Shown here piece after piece: positions 1-12,200 of a DNA stretch of 64,000 nt; positions within the stretch are counted from its first letter, which is position 1, and every line of letters starts with the position of its first letter. The DNA is from Beroe forskalii (lineage: Eukaryota; Ctenophora; Nuda; Beroida; Beroidae), in the NCBI GenBank assembly GCA_011033025.1, contig WFMF01000020.1, positions 124,001 to 188,000 on the forward strand, written 5' to 3'. Below the pieces are notes generated by a model. It was not told where the DNA came from, searched no databases, and saw nothing but the letters and a program-made list of their open reading frames with translations. The translations under genes and the position numbers were made by a program.

Positions 1-1036
1 CACCATGCGACTGCTGCTCCACCTGGCTGCCGCCACCAACAAGCACATCCCTCTCATCCACCCCTCCTCGGTATCCTGGATTTCTGTGCCACTCTCCACA
101 AGGCACCCGCTACTAAACCTATAGATCTCACTTGCGTGCTGCGGGTCAGTGTCGAAAAATTGTAGCAGTAAAAATTGTAGCAGTTAAACATCATTCGCCT
201 ATTTTGAAACCCCCAAATTTTGTTGATATTATATTCTATTTGCTGTTTGAGTTTTGTTTAAAAAGGAATTCGATTTAATTCCACTGAAATTATTTCGGAA
301 TATAACCGGCTTCCCTGATCAGGTCACGAAGGGATACAAGAAAACGAAAGCATACCAAGACGGTGTGTTCGACCTAACGTATGAAATGCTCCTCAACTAC
401 GTGTCCCAGCTGTCCCAAACCATCAGCTTCCCCGAAGTCTCATTCCCCGTGACGGTGTGGCTGAAGAAGTTCAACAAGAAGTGTAACAACGGCAAGTACA
501 CGGGTCAGATAAGGATAGTCCTGGAGAAGGTGGCGGAGGTGTCACGAGACATCACGGAGCGCAGAGCCGGGGTGACGTTTACCCCTAAGGACCTGGATAA
601 GGTAACGGCGTGGGAGGAGGAGCTGCCAGAGTCAGCGCTCACCAAGTACTTCAATAACTGGCTGAGGATCCACAGGACTGTTCAGGCGAAGCAGCAGGCG
701 GAAAACATGATGGCTGAAGACGAGGATGATGGAGAAGGTATGGATAGTGATGAAGATGGGGATGAGAATGGAGTTAAAGATTCGGGAGATTCAGATCAAG
801 AGGTTGAAAAGGAAGAAGATGATGAAGAGATCGAGCCCAAGAAGAAGAAGAAAAAATTAAAATCGAAGAAGGAGATCGCTAAACCCGATCCAGATGATAC
901 AGCAGCAAGTTCAGTTGACAAGAAGTCAAAAAAGAAAAAGAAGAAGAAGATGAAAGAATCTGTGGCATCCAGTACTGACTCCAAAGATGTGATTGATCCC
1001 GGGGATACAGTTGAAGACATTGTGTTATCAGATTAG
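1..1036 (+). CDS. NOC2L: Nucleolar complex protein 2 homologue, 3' part (two exons)
   Basis: This is the C-terminal part of a NOC2 family protein. In yeast and animals NOC2 works with NOC1/NOC3 in nucleolar pre-60S ribosome assembly, and animal NOC2L also binds histones. Exon 1 (about 1-144) reads as the conserved helical repeat leading into a KPIDLTCVLR segment. A donor follows at 145 (GTCAGT). Exon 2 runs from 323, after acceptor CAG, to the TAG at 1034-1036. It carries KAYQDG, GFPE-like FPEVSFPV and the W-rich NOC2 C-terminus, then a long acidic/lysine-rich tail typical of nucleolar proteins. The gene is truncated by the window start. Exon 1 needs a change of frame near 62-64, in a run of C: the upstream part reads in one frame up to HIPLIHP and the homologous continuation LLGILDF lies in the next. 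A one-base loss there fits an assembly error or a real break. Family assignment is firm; the exon 1 limits are inferred. Confidence 0.88.
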
Positions 1037-1340
1037 TAATCACCCAGTTTCTGGTTATTAATCCTCTGCGATATTGATCATATTTTTACCGAATATTATT
1101 TATTGAAGTTTTAGCCCTGATGAATGATGGTTTATAAGCTGATAAGTTATTAAACTTTTGATTGTTTTAAACTTTTAACATACGTTTGAATTCTTTTAAA
1201 TCACCAATCGACATCTTACCGGCTGATTTTACTGCATTTCATGGAATCTATTTTTTGTTATCTCGTTTCCAACAAGGAATTTCTTTGTGTAGCTGTCCCT
1301 TTTAGTATCCCTTTTATGCATAAAAATAAATACATTGAAA

Positions 1341-1358
1341 TCATTTTTGCTAGGAAGT
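1341..1358 (+). promoter_or_regulatory. Predicted trans-splice (or 5'UTR) acceptor of SEM1
   Basis: A T-rich tract ending TTTTTGCTAG at 1344-1353 lies only five bases (GAAGT) before the SEM1 ATG. A splice acceptor this close to a start codon, 322 bases after the upstream stop codon, is what spliced-leader trans-splicing of a downstream operon gene produces. An ordinary intron in a 5' leader is the alternative. Inference from sequence only. Confidence 0.5.
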
Positions 1359-1753
1359 ATGACAAAAGGTGAGGCGAAGCCAAATCTCGGCAAGTTGGAA
1401 GAAGATGACGAATTCGAGGAGTTTCCTGTTGAAGAGTGGCAGCAAAATGAAACAGAGCAGTCAGATTTACAGGTAGTTGTGGGAGGGGGGTCTAAAATTT
1501 ATAAAATTTTGCGGGCATATTTCACGGATGATCATCAAGCCTCTTGCTCGTTGACTTCAGCTCACGCTTTTCGTAAGTTTCCAACTTCCATGACACCTGA
1601 AAGTATCTACAGTTATTTTTTTTCATCCAATGACCCAAATATTTATCCATATCCTCTTCTCAGGTTTGGGAAGATAACTGGGACGATGATAAGATTGAAG
1701 ACGACTTTTCTAAGCAGCTGAAAGAGGAGCTGGAGAAGAAAGCCATGAACTGA
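1359..1753 (+). CDS. SEM1: 26S proteasome complex subunit SEM1/DSS1 (two exons)
   Basis: A tiny acidic protein of 67 residues in two exons, 1359-1472 and 1664-1753. The intron begins GTAGTT and ends TTCTCAG. Exon 1 contains the diagnostic [14 protein letters not shown] block. Exon 2 begins [15 protein letters not shown] and ends in a helix rich in K and E. These two acidic/aromatic blocks define SEM1/DSS1, an intrinsically disordered subunit of the 19S proteasome lid that also serves BRCA2-type recombination mediators and the TREX-2 mRNA export complex. Length matches the family (about 70 residues). The ATG at 1359 is chosen because it follows the acceptor by five bases and gives the family N-terminus; no in-frame ATG precedes it. 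The gene sits between NOC2L and DHX8 on the same strand, probably in one transcription unit. Confidence 0.95.
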
Positions 1754-2149
1754 TTTCTTTGTCGCTAAAACAGTTCCTTCCTTGCTACCAGATCGCTGTC
1801 TATTTGAAACTCTTGATATTACATGCCATGAAAATATCGTATATTGAAACTTTTCAGTTGTATCTGCTATAGATACTTTTAAAATCTATCTGATGCCTCA
1901 TTGATAATTATATTGACTAATATTGACTAATACATTAGTAATTCAAAGTATGACCATTATGCTGCAATATTTTTCTTGAACAGTATTCTTGCCTGCAGCA
2001 TCCAAAATTCACTTCATATCTATTTGATGATTTAATTTCAATTCACATCCAAGATTTATTTTATTCTATTTGATGATTTACTGTAATTTTAATTCACAAA
2101 ATTATCTCCTGGATACTAACCTTGATCCTTCTTTGAGAATATAGGTGAA
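1754..2149. other. SEM1-DHX8 spacer with predicted acceptor
   Basis: 396 A+T-rich bases without a coding signal. They include short local duplications (TATTGACTAA twice near 1911-1930, and CTATTTGATGATTTA twice near 2019-2083). The end, TTCTTTGAGAATATAG at 2129-2144, is a splice-acceptor-like site five bases (GTGAA) before the DHX8 ATG. This is the same spacing as at SEM1 and supports trans-splicing of a polycistronic transcript. Confidence 0.5.
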
Positions 2150-5100
2150 ATGGATGCCTTAGAGAAACTTGAGTACCTGTCTCTGGTTTCCAAGGTCTGT
2201 ACAGAACTCAACAATCACATGAATATCAACGACAAAGACCTCGCTGAGTTTATCATCAATCTCGCCAGGAAAGGCAAGAAACTCCCGAAATTCAAGCTCT
2301 TGCTCAAGAAAAATGGAGCAGAATTCCCAGACTCATTCGCTAACAACATCTTCAGACTGATACAAACCATGCAACCCTCGCTTCTCTCCAAGAAGAGTGC
2401 CTCCAAATCAGCTGAACTGAAACCCACCCAAACTGATTCTGACTTTCCTGCTTTGTGTATACCTGATGGTCATTTTGCTGCCGATGCTGAACAGGAGGTT
2501 GTAACTGATGCTCTGGCAGAGTTGGAAGCCCTTGCTCCATCAAATGATACTGCAAATAAAGAGGGTGAGAAAGGATGGGACAGTGGTGGTGAAGAAAACA
2601 CTGGCGATTGGGAGGAGAGTGGATCTCCTGTTAGAAAACCAGAAAGAAAGGACCGCCGACAAAGGTCTGGCAGCCGTGAGAGGAGATCCCGAAGTCGTGA
2701 GAGAAGGAGATCCCGAAGTCGGGAGAGAAGGAGATCCCGTGATAGAAGGTCCTCCAGGGGCAGGGATGGGAGACGAAGGTCACGTGACCGAGGCAGGTCT
2801 CGTAGCCGAGAGAGGAGGAGAAGGTCAGGTTCAGGAGACCGGGACAGCAGTCAGCAAACGGACCGGTATTACAACAAGAGGAGACGGTCCCGAAGTCCCG
2901 TCCACCACAAACCCGTGGATGTGGTTCCTGAAGCTGGGAAGATTTATCGCGGGAAGGTCAAAAAGTTGATGCAATTCGGGTGTTTCGTGGCTATTGATGG
3001 TCTGAAAAATGAGGGTTTGGTTCATATATCCCAATTGAAAAACGAGCGAGTCAACAGGGTTGAGGATTGTGTCAAGCAGAATGACACTGTTTGGGTAAAG
3101 ATATTGACTATTGTTGGTCATAAGATAAGTTTGTCAATGAAGGAAGTTGATCAGACCTCGGGCAAGGATTTGAACCCTAGAGACCCTAAGAAACCAGTTG
3201 TTAACCCTAACCGCATTGCAAAGGTTGATGCAGAGCTAAATCAACTGCGAGAAGACATGGAAGGCGATGAAGCCGGTAAGTCTGGTGTTACACGACTAAC
3301 TTCCCCAGAAAGGTGGGAAATCAAGCAGCTCATTGCTGCCGGGGTGCTTGATAAGAGTGAGTATCCGGGTATTGATGAGGTGGAAGAAGGGGATGGGTCA
3401 GACATCGAGGAAGTGGAGATAGAACTTGCTGAGGTTGAACCGCTGTTTTTGAAGGGTCAAACGAAGCTGAGCGTCCAACACTCGCCAATACGAATCATAA
3501 AGAACCCTGATGGTTCTCTCCAGCGGGCAGCAACAACACAAAGTGCTCTGGCTAAGGAACGGAGGGAGGTGAGGACGGAAGTGCGAAATAGTAAACGAGA
3601 TGAGACTGTCCCTCAAGCTGCTTATCATGACCCTACTCCTAATGCTTCCTCTGCTTCAGAAAATTACGGTAAATTCAAAACCCCAGATCAAGAAGAACTG
3701 CCGGATTGGAAGAAAGCAGCTTTTGGTGGTAAGAAAATATCGTATGGAAAGAGGACTGATTTGTCAATCATCGAGCAAAGAAAAGGGTTACCAATCTATC
3801 AGCTGAAAACACAGCTTGTCGAGGCTATCAATCAGCATCAAATCCTGGTGGTTATTGGTGAGACTGGGAGTGGTAAAACGACTCAGATGACCCAGTATTT
3901 GTACGAAGAAGGGTATCACATGAAGGGTAAGATAGGATGCACTCAGCCCCGTAGGGTTGCTGCCATGTCAGTCGCTAAGAGAGTGTCTGAGGAGTTTGGG
4001 TGTCGTCTGGGTGAAGATGTGGGTTACACCATTCGTTTTGAGGACTGTACCACCGAGCACACCAAGATAAAGTACATGACAGAAGGTATGTTGTTGAGAG
4101 AATGTTTGATAGATCCTGATCTGACCCAGTATGCTGTGATTATGTTGGATGAAGCACACGAAAGGACTGTTCAAACTGATGTTTTGTTTGGTCTTGATGA
4201 AGAAGGCGATCATGAAGAAACCTGATTTGAAACTCATAGTAACATCCGCCACCCTTGATGCTGCCAAATTTTCAACCTATTTCTTCGAAGCTCCTATCTT
4301 CACAATTCCTGGAAGGATGTTCCCTGTTGAGGTATTCTATGCCAAAGAGCCAGAATCTGATTATCTGGATGCCTCACTTATCACGGTTATGCAGATTCAT
4401 CTGACTGAACCTCCTGGTGATGTTCTGCTGTTTCTGACCGGTCAGGAAGAGATTGACACGGCTGCTGAGATTCTCTACGAACGGATGAAGATGTTGGGAG
4501 ATGATGTTCCAGAGCTCATCATCCTTCCTGTTTACAGTGCCTTGCCAAGTGAGATGCAGACCAGGATATTCGACCCTGCTCCCCCAGGCAGCAGAAAAGT
4601 TGTCATAGCAACGAATATCGCAGAAACATCGCTCACCATTGACGGGATATTCTATGTTGTTGACCCTGGTTTTGTAAAGCAGAAGGTGTACAACTCAAAG
4701 GCAGGCCTTGATTCTCTGGTTGTCGTCCCCATATCCCAAGCACAAGCCAAGCAGCGTCAAGGCCGAGCTGGAAGGACAGGACCTGGTAAATGTTACAGAC
4801 TTTATACTGAGCGGGCTTACAATGATGAGATGTTGCCCACTGCTGTGCCAGAAATTCAGAGAACTAACCTTGCCAGCACTATCCTGGCTTTGAAAGCTAT
4901 GGGTATAAACGATCTGCTGTCCTTTGAGTTCATGGATCCTCCCCCTAAAGACTCCATGATCACAGCAATGGAAGAGTTGCACTCACTCAGTGCCCTTGAC
5001 GATGAAGGGTTGCTTACTAAACTAGGGAGAAGAATGGCTGAGTTCCCACTTGAGCCCCAACTGTCTAAGCTCTTGATCCAAAGTGTTCATCTCGGCTGCA

Positions 5101-5762
5101 GTGATGAGGCCATCACCATAGTTTCCATGCTTTCTGTTCAGAATGTGTTCTACCGGCCCAAAGAGAAGCAAACGATCGCTGACCAGAAGAAAGCTAAGTT
5201 CCACCAACCAGAAGGTGATCATCTGACACTGCTAGCTGTTTACAATGCCTGGAAGAACAACGCTTTTTCATCTCACTGGTGCTATGAACATTTTGTGCAG
5301 GCCAGGACTCTAAAACGTGCTCAAGATGTGAGAAAGCAAATGCTGGGTATCATGGACCGGCATAAGCTGGACGTGGTGTCGTGCTTCAAGAAGACAACCA
5401 AGATACAGAAAGCCATCTGCTCGGGATACTTCAGGAATGCTGCTAAGAAGGACCGTGAGGAGGGGTATAAGACAGTAGTTGATAATCAGGTTGTCTACAT
5501 CCACCCCTCCAGTTCTCTTTACCAGCGGCAGCCAGACTGGGTTGTTTACCACGAACTTGTACTTACCACAAAGGAGTACATGAGAGAATGTACTGCTATC
5601 GATGCTAAGTGGCTTGTCGAATTGGCCCCAACATTCTTCAAACAAGCTGATCAGACCAAACTCAGTAAGAATAAGAAGGCTGAGAAAATCGAGCCGTTGT
5701 TCAACAAATACGAAGAACCGAATGCTTGGCGGATTTCACGTAGTTTTAGAAGGGGGAAATGA
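2150..5762 (+). CDS. DHX8: ATP-dependent RNA helicase DHX8/PRP22 (intronless, one frame break)
   Basis: Orthologue of the DEAH-box helicase PRP22/DHX8, which releases spliced mRNA from the spliceosome. The order is: N-terminal helical region (about 1-90), acidic linker, an RS/RD-rich tract (about 165-250), an S1 RNA-binding domain (about 260-335: [18 protein letters not shown], ending ISLSMKEVD), then the helicase core. Core motifs are GETGSGKTT near 570, [15 protein letters not shown] near 666, SAT, then [19 protein letters not shown] and [12 protein letters not shown]. The HA2/ratchet and OB-fold domains follow, ending [11 protein letters not shown]. Without the break the protein would be about 1,203 residues, close to the human length of about 1,220. 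An extra base at about 4193-4196, right after the DVLFGL motif, shifts the frame: the 5' frame stops at 4225 and the homologous continuation ([10 protein letters not shown]) runs one frame over to TGA at 5760-5762. All else is intact, so an assembly error is likelier than a pseudogene. No introns are seen across 3.6 kb. Confidence 0.96.
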
Positions 5763-6241
5763 ATATTGGGCTTGGCCATCTGCGTTTATGAATGCTGCCA
5801 GATTGGTTTATTCTCCGTTGTATTACAGTTTCAAGTATGAAGATAAACCTAAATGTGAAACATTACTGTTCATTTAATGAAAAAATGAAAAATATTTTTA
5901 GAGGATTAAAGATTTATTAAGCATAACATTTGAAATAATTTTCAATGCCAATCGTTTTGAACGCATGGAATCTTCTATAATGAATTTAATTGATAAACTT
6001 CAAAACCCTTGTTTTACACTTTACAGCGTGTATTCTATTTTTCGATCTTTTCCGATTCTCATCTGAAAAATTTTTGCCGTATTTCATTTACAGTTAAATG
6101 TGACTTCAAAAGTTAGTGCATCCACGTACAATTAAAACATTTCTTTTCTTTATTTTCCAAGATATTTCTAACCAAGAACCTTAACTAATTGAGCCAACCA
6201 CATGTTATCAACGCTAGTGATCTGAGAGTTCCCGTGTAGAT
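5763..6241. other. DHX8-DDX10 spacer
   Basis: 479 A+T-rich bases with no coding signal; the 3' end of DHX8 mRNA should lie here. CCCGTGTAG at 6231-6239 precedes the DDX10 ATG by two bases and may be its trans-splice acceptor. Its pyrimidine tract is weaker than those of SEM1 and DHX8. Confidence 0.4.
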
Positions 6242-9200
6242 ATGCAGCCCAATGACCGTGGGAAGAAGAAGAAGCTTCTGAACAAGAAGGAGATGAAGGA
6301 GAGATATGATCAGGTCATCAACGAATGCACCTCCAGATACCCAGCGGTAAGTGGAAGTGGAGTAGGATTCATGACTATAGGAGGGGGGAAACACAAACTA
6401 TTCTAGAATTTAAAGAACTCATTTTGATTATTTTTTCGAGTAGTCTTGTTTTTATAAACTGACCCGATGATGCCTCTCAGTTGCGACCTGAAACTCTGGC
6501 GAAGTTCTCAGACCTCCCACTATCTTCCAAGACTCTATCCGGTCTGGAATCCGCTGGATTCGTCAACCTAACGGACATCCAGAGACTTTCTATTCCACAT
6601 TGCCTTCGTGGATCGGATATTCAGGCAGAAATTCAGGTTTCTAAACAGTAAAGTTTGGTTCGAGTATCAATAATTGCCACCATTTTAAAAAAATCAGTCC
6701 CAATTTCTGGTTAAAAAATTCACTTTTTCCGAATTTTGTTTAAATAATTTTCAACACACATCTCTCCCACAGGCAGAAGCAGTGACAGGGAGTGGTAAGA
6801 CGCTCGGTTTCCTGGTTCCTGTGTTAGAGTTGCTGTGGAGGGAGAAGTGGGCTCCCAGTTCAGGCCTCGGGGCCCTCATCATCACCCCCACCAGAGAGCT
6901 AGCCTACCAGATATTCGAAGTTTTGAGAAAAGTGAGTTGTCTGAACCTTATATTTCGAGTTTTGAACGCGTTTATCTACGGTAGATTCATGATTTTGTCC
7001 TCGTGGTGCTCGTGCGTGTTTTTGCTTTTTTGACGAGTTTCATGGACTATAATATTCTATCTCCATTACTCTTTGTTAGATTGGTGGGCGGCATGATTTC
7101 TCTGCTGGACTGATTATCGGAGGGAAGAGTGTGGAGGAGGAAAGGCGTAAGATCCTGAAGACTAACATTGTCATTGCTACCCCGGGTCGTTTACTGCAGC
7201 ACATGGACCAAACTGCGGGGTTCTCCTGTGATCTGCTCCAAGTTTTAGGTTCATAAATTATTTGATTTTAGTTCAAAATGTTATGAAACTTCAATCGTCA
7301 ACAGATTTTTAGAAAACCAGTTAGAAGGGTTATTTTTTGATTGAGATTTGAAATAAAAGTTAAGTGGAATTATAATCCTACGTTTATTCCTCTAGTCCTG
7401 GACGAGGCAGACCGTATTTTGGACCTTGGCTTCTCTCGAGCCATGAAGTTCATCCTGGAGAACCTACCATCAGAACGACAAACACTGCTCTTCTCAGCCA
7501 CCCTGAGCAACCCCAAAATAAGCAAACTCGCGAACCTGTCGTTAAAGGTATGATTAATGTATTATGTATTCGCATTATATCTTGCATCCCCGTACATCTG
7601 CAAATTAACAAAATATGATCATTTCTTGTCTACAATTTTGAGTTTTTTGCTATAGAGTTTAAAGCAAACAATAAGAATTCAGATTATAATGGTTTAACTC
7701 CAGGACAGCAAGGTGGTGTCAGCTAACACGGATAAGAGTCCTGCCCAACTCAGCCACTCCTATCTTGAAGTGGAGTTACCTGAGAAACTGGAACTGCTTC
7801 ACGCTTTTATCAAGTCCCACCTCAATTCCAAGATATTAGTCTTCATGTCATCTTGCAAACAGGTGAGTGTAAGAAGGTAAACTGGTGATAGCAATAAACA
7901 TGGTTTCAAACCAGGAGGTGTATACATATCAAAGAGTCGGTATCAAATTGTTGTTGCGATATTCTATGAATATCTCAATCCCCCTGGCACTCTCCAGGAC
8001 TCTATATATCCAAATAATGAGCTTTAATCCCCTGAACCCTTATATATGATAACCACCTCACCGCCTTCCCAGGTATAGTAATTATCACTCCACAGTTCAC
8101 ACTCCCGAATCCCAGGTGCAGTTCCATAACGCCGTGCTGTGTAAGCTGCGTCCCGGACTCCCTGTCCTCGCACTGTACGGCAAACAGAAGCAACTCCGCC
8201 GGGTGGGCATCTACGAGGCTTTCTGCCGGAAGACAGCAGCCGTCCTCCTGGCTACTGACATTGCAGCCCGGGGCCTGGATATCCCTGCTGTACATTGGGT
8301 GGTCCACCTAGATTGTCCGGAAGATGTAGAGACTTACATTCATAGGTTAGTGAGGGAAGATGTAGAGACTTACATTCATAGGTTAGTGCGGGGAGATGTA
8401 GAGACTTACATTCATAGGTTAGTGCGGGGAGATGTAGAGACTTACATTCATAGGTTAGTGCGGGGAGATGTAGAGACTTACATTCATAGGTTAGTGGGAG
8501 ATGTAGACTTACATTCATAGGTTAGTGCGGGAAGATGTAGAGACTTACATTCATAGGTTAGTGCGGGAAGATGTAGAGACTTACATTCATAGGTTAGTGC
8601 GGGGGCTGTGTAGTTATGAAGAGGGAAGACCTCTAAACTAAACAGCTGTCGAGGGCAGAGGATCAGTTCTTGCCTTATGATATGACCTAATATTTCTAGT
8701 TTTCGTGGCCTTTGGATTACCTTCTGAACAACTTCTGAACAACTTTGCCATCTTATTGTGTCACTGTACCCCGCCACTCAACTTTACAGTGCCACTCACT
8801 TTCCCAAACAACAGGTCAGGTCGGACGGCACGCTACCATAAGACAGGGAACAGTCTGGCTATGTTCCTGCCCTCTGAGATGGCCATGGTGGAGAAGCTCT
8901 CACAGCACGGCGTATCTCTTACCAAGATCAGAGTCAACCCTCAAAACAGATCAGAGTCAACCCTCAAAAACAGGTAACACTCAAAAACAGGTAACACTCA
9001 AAAACAGGTAACACTCAAAAACAGGTAACACGCTAACTGAACCCAGTACCCGAAACAAGATGTAATCATAACCGCTAATTTAGATTTTTCGAAAGATCAT
9101 CCTAGGTACTGCCATCGGCGGCCTATTAGCGAACCCATTGGAGCCCGAAATCGTCGTGAAATTGACCAATCGGTGAACGAGTTGACTTGCGTGCTGATTG

Positions 9201-12200
9201 GTCAGTACTTATAACTTAGTGACAGAGGGACCTGTGGGTGTTCTAATACGCAAATGATTGCCCATAGTCCGACTATGCATTGAGAATTCTGAACTGCAGT
9301 TGTTAATCCAGAAGAAAGTACAATCACTGAGCGCGGACTATGCATTTCAATTCTCTCAAAAACAGGTGTCAATCCAGAAGAAAGTACAATCGCTGTGCGC
9401 GGAGAGCCCCGAAGTCCACCACTGGGCCCGGAAGTGCTTCGTCAGCTACGTGCGGAGCGTATTCCTGCAGGGAGATAAGGGCGTGTTTAACGTCGAGGCA
9501 CTGCCGCTAGCAGGGTACGCTGCGTCGCTGGGTCTCCTTACCGCACCCAAGGTCCGGTTCATGAAGAAGGCGGAGAAGAAGAGGGGAGAGGTCGAGGTGA
9601 GGTTATTATTGTGTTTTAAAAGTAAAACTCATTTGTTGTTAAACCATTGGAGCATTGGGAATGAGAGACAAGTGACCGGCTCCCAATAAAGAAGAGGGTT
9701 TTCTAATTTTCTATATCCCGACTCAGGAAATTGGTAATTTGAAAATATCCGGATCTATTTCAGAATGATGCTGAAGAGGAGAAGGAGGGTGACAATAAAG
9801 AAGATGATGATGTCTGCCTTGAGGATGATTCGAAACCACCCAACAACGAAATTGTGTTTCCGTCTTCTGATGAAGAAGACATTTTAATTTGAAGAAATTT
9901 CAATATTTGATATTCGGACTGTGGGTCAGCACTTTGATCTCGCGTATAAAAATGAATTGATAGACAGATCATCATTTTGAGAGGTGAAAATAATGACACC
10001 TATGGCGAAAATAGGGTCAAAAACGGCCGTTTTAAGCCCAAATAGCCGGGACTTTCTCTGCCATAAAAGACGAAAAATGGGTGATTTCGGAATTCAGACG
10101 TCGGTTATGTCTTACTTAGTTCCAGCATGAATGGTCGTTTAGAAGTGAATATAGGTTTTTTTTTGTTTTTTTTTTAATATTATACATAAGTTCATGTGAA
10201 CCAGCGATAACTGGCTAATATCATTGCTGTGGTGTTGTCAGATTAATCGTTATTTGGCTTCCCATGGGACCTCTATAGTGAATGAAGGACCAAAGGGTCA
10301 AAAAATTGTCAACATTTTATTACGAAGGGGACACTGGTGCCTGTATGGATTTTGAATGCAATGCATAAACCTGTTGAAACTGAAAGGCCAAGCCGCCAAG
10401 GTGCATATTGCATAATATAGTATTGTTATCATGACGCTCTTTGTCCCCTGTTTTCAACTCTAGAGTTCTATGCGTTATTAACAAATATTTTACAGATAAC
10501 AAATATTTTTAAGCGGCTTTAGAAATATTCTCGTTTGAGACTTTATAGCGTTTCGTATTATCCAGTTTGAATGAGGGGAGCTCTGTTCTCCAAAGAGGCA
10601 TTATGTTTGCCCCAGCTGAAATTAATATTGCCCCAGTTTCGCACTGTCAATTGCCTCGTTCATTAATTGTATTGATATTGCGACCATAATAAGCAAGTTC
10701 TTTCGACATATCATAACTTCATAAATGCAACTGCTTTATATTTGGATATATTTTGCTGCAAAACTTCGATAAACGATTGATTTTCGAAACAAAATTATCA
10801 AAATATTTTTCTTAAGATGTTAGTTTAAAGAAGTCTTATGTTTGCGTCTATCATTAATTAATCGCTACGGCCTTTGTATATTGGTCCCACCGCAAAGTTA
10901 ATTCCGAGGGCGTCGAGTCACAGTTAACAGTTTTGATTTTAGACCACTGGTTTGTAATATCACGGATGCACTTTTTACTCATTATTATAAAACTTTTCCG
11001 GAAATTATACCTATAATTTTTCATGTATATAGACTGCGATATGGAAATTAATCATAAATCAACGAAAATTATAGAAAAATCTTCAATTCAGGTTCTCAAA
11101 TCACGGAAGAAAATTGAAAAATCCAGCCGAATATTTCGAATTTTTTTGAAAATTTGAAGAGGCCGATCAAGCGTGAATATTTATTCCGTGAAGTTTTAGG
11201 CCCGTGAAACTAAAGTCCGTGATTATAATGTCCGATAAGGTAAACACTTCATTAACTAATTATTTACCAGAAATTCATTAAATAAAACGTACTCAATCAA
11301 TAGACAACGTAACTATGCAAGGTCATTTCATAATTATTTAAGTATTTATGTAATATGATTCCAACAAATCATGCTTAAAAGGATTTTTAATATTCACCGT
11401 TTTATATTTACTTCATATCATGACGCTCTTTGTCCCCTGTTTTCAACTCTAGAGTTCTGTGCGTTATTGATACTTTTGTCTTATTCCAGTTTACACATAT
11501 TTTAAGCATAATAGAAATATTCTCGTTTCGACTTTACAATATTCGTATTACGTTTGAGACTTTCACACCAAATAAGGTGAACGGAGAGCGTTTCGTTTAT
11601 CCAGGTTGAATGAGGGGAGAAAGCTTTGTTCTCCAGAGAGGCATTATGTTTGCCCCAGCTGAAATTAATTCTGCCCCAGTTTCTGAGATAACGGTTGACC
11701 CAAAAGGTATACCCCGTGGGCCAACTTTTTGGCCAGGTTTGGTACTTCCAGACCCACCATACGCCATGCCCAAATATGGGCACAAAATGGTATATTTTTT
11801 CAAAAGCAACTTGGGCGGGATCTGAGGTGTGCAATCGATAGATAATGGTCCCCTGAGTTACCATAAAAAATTTGAAGTCGATATCTCAAAAAATGGCTGA
11901 GTTATGGCCGAAAATTTTTTTTTGCCAAGGCGCCAAAAATTTTCGGAGGCCTAAATCAAAAATCCGGCTCTATTTGTTTCTGAGGAATTTAGTCTAGTTT
12001 CACGTAAAAAAAGAATTATGCAAAAATATCAATCGTAGCGGAAGTTATAAGCGTTTGAGTAAAGTGCACTTTGGAAAAACGCGAACTGAGAAAATGGCGA
12101 TTTTGTGGTTTTTAGAGGTTTTTTGGACCTCAAATCGCCATTTTAGCAGCAATCTAGCCCAAACTTGCAGAGAATACATAATTTAACGCTACTTATCGAA

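Noticed and set aside
4190..4200. Programmed ribosomal frameshift in DHX8
   Set aside because: No slippery heptamer or downstream structure seen and no DHX8 family precedent known to me; an indel is simpler.
8320..8605. CRISPR-like array
   Set aside because: Repeats are contiguous with no unique spacers, in a eukaryotic gene; they are duplicated exon-donor units.
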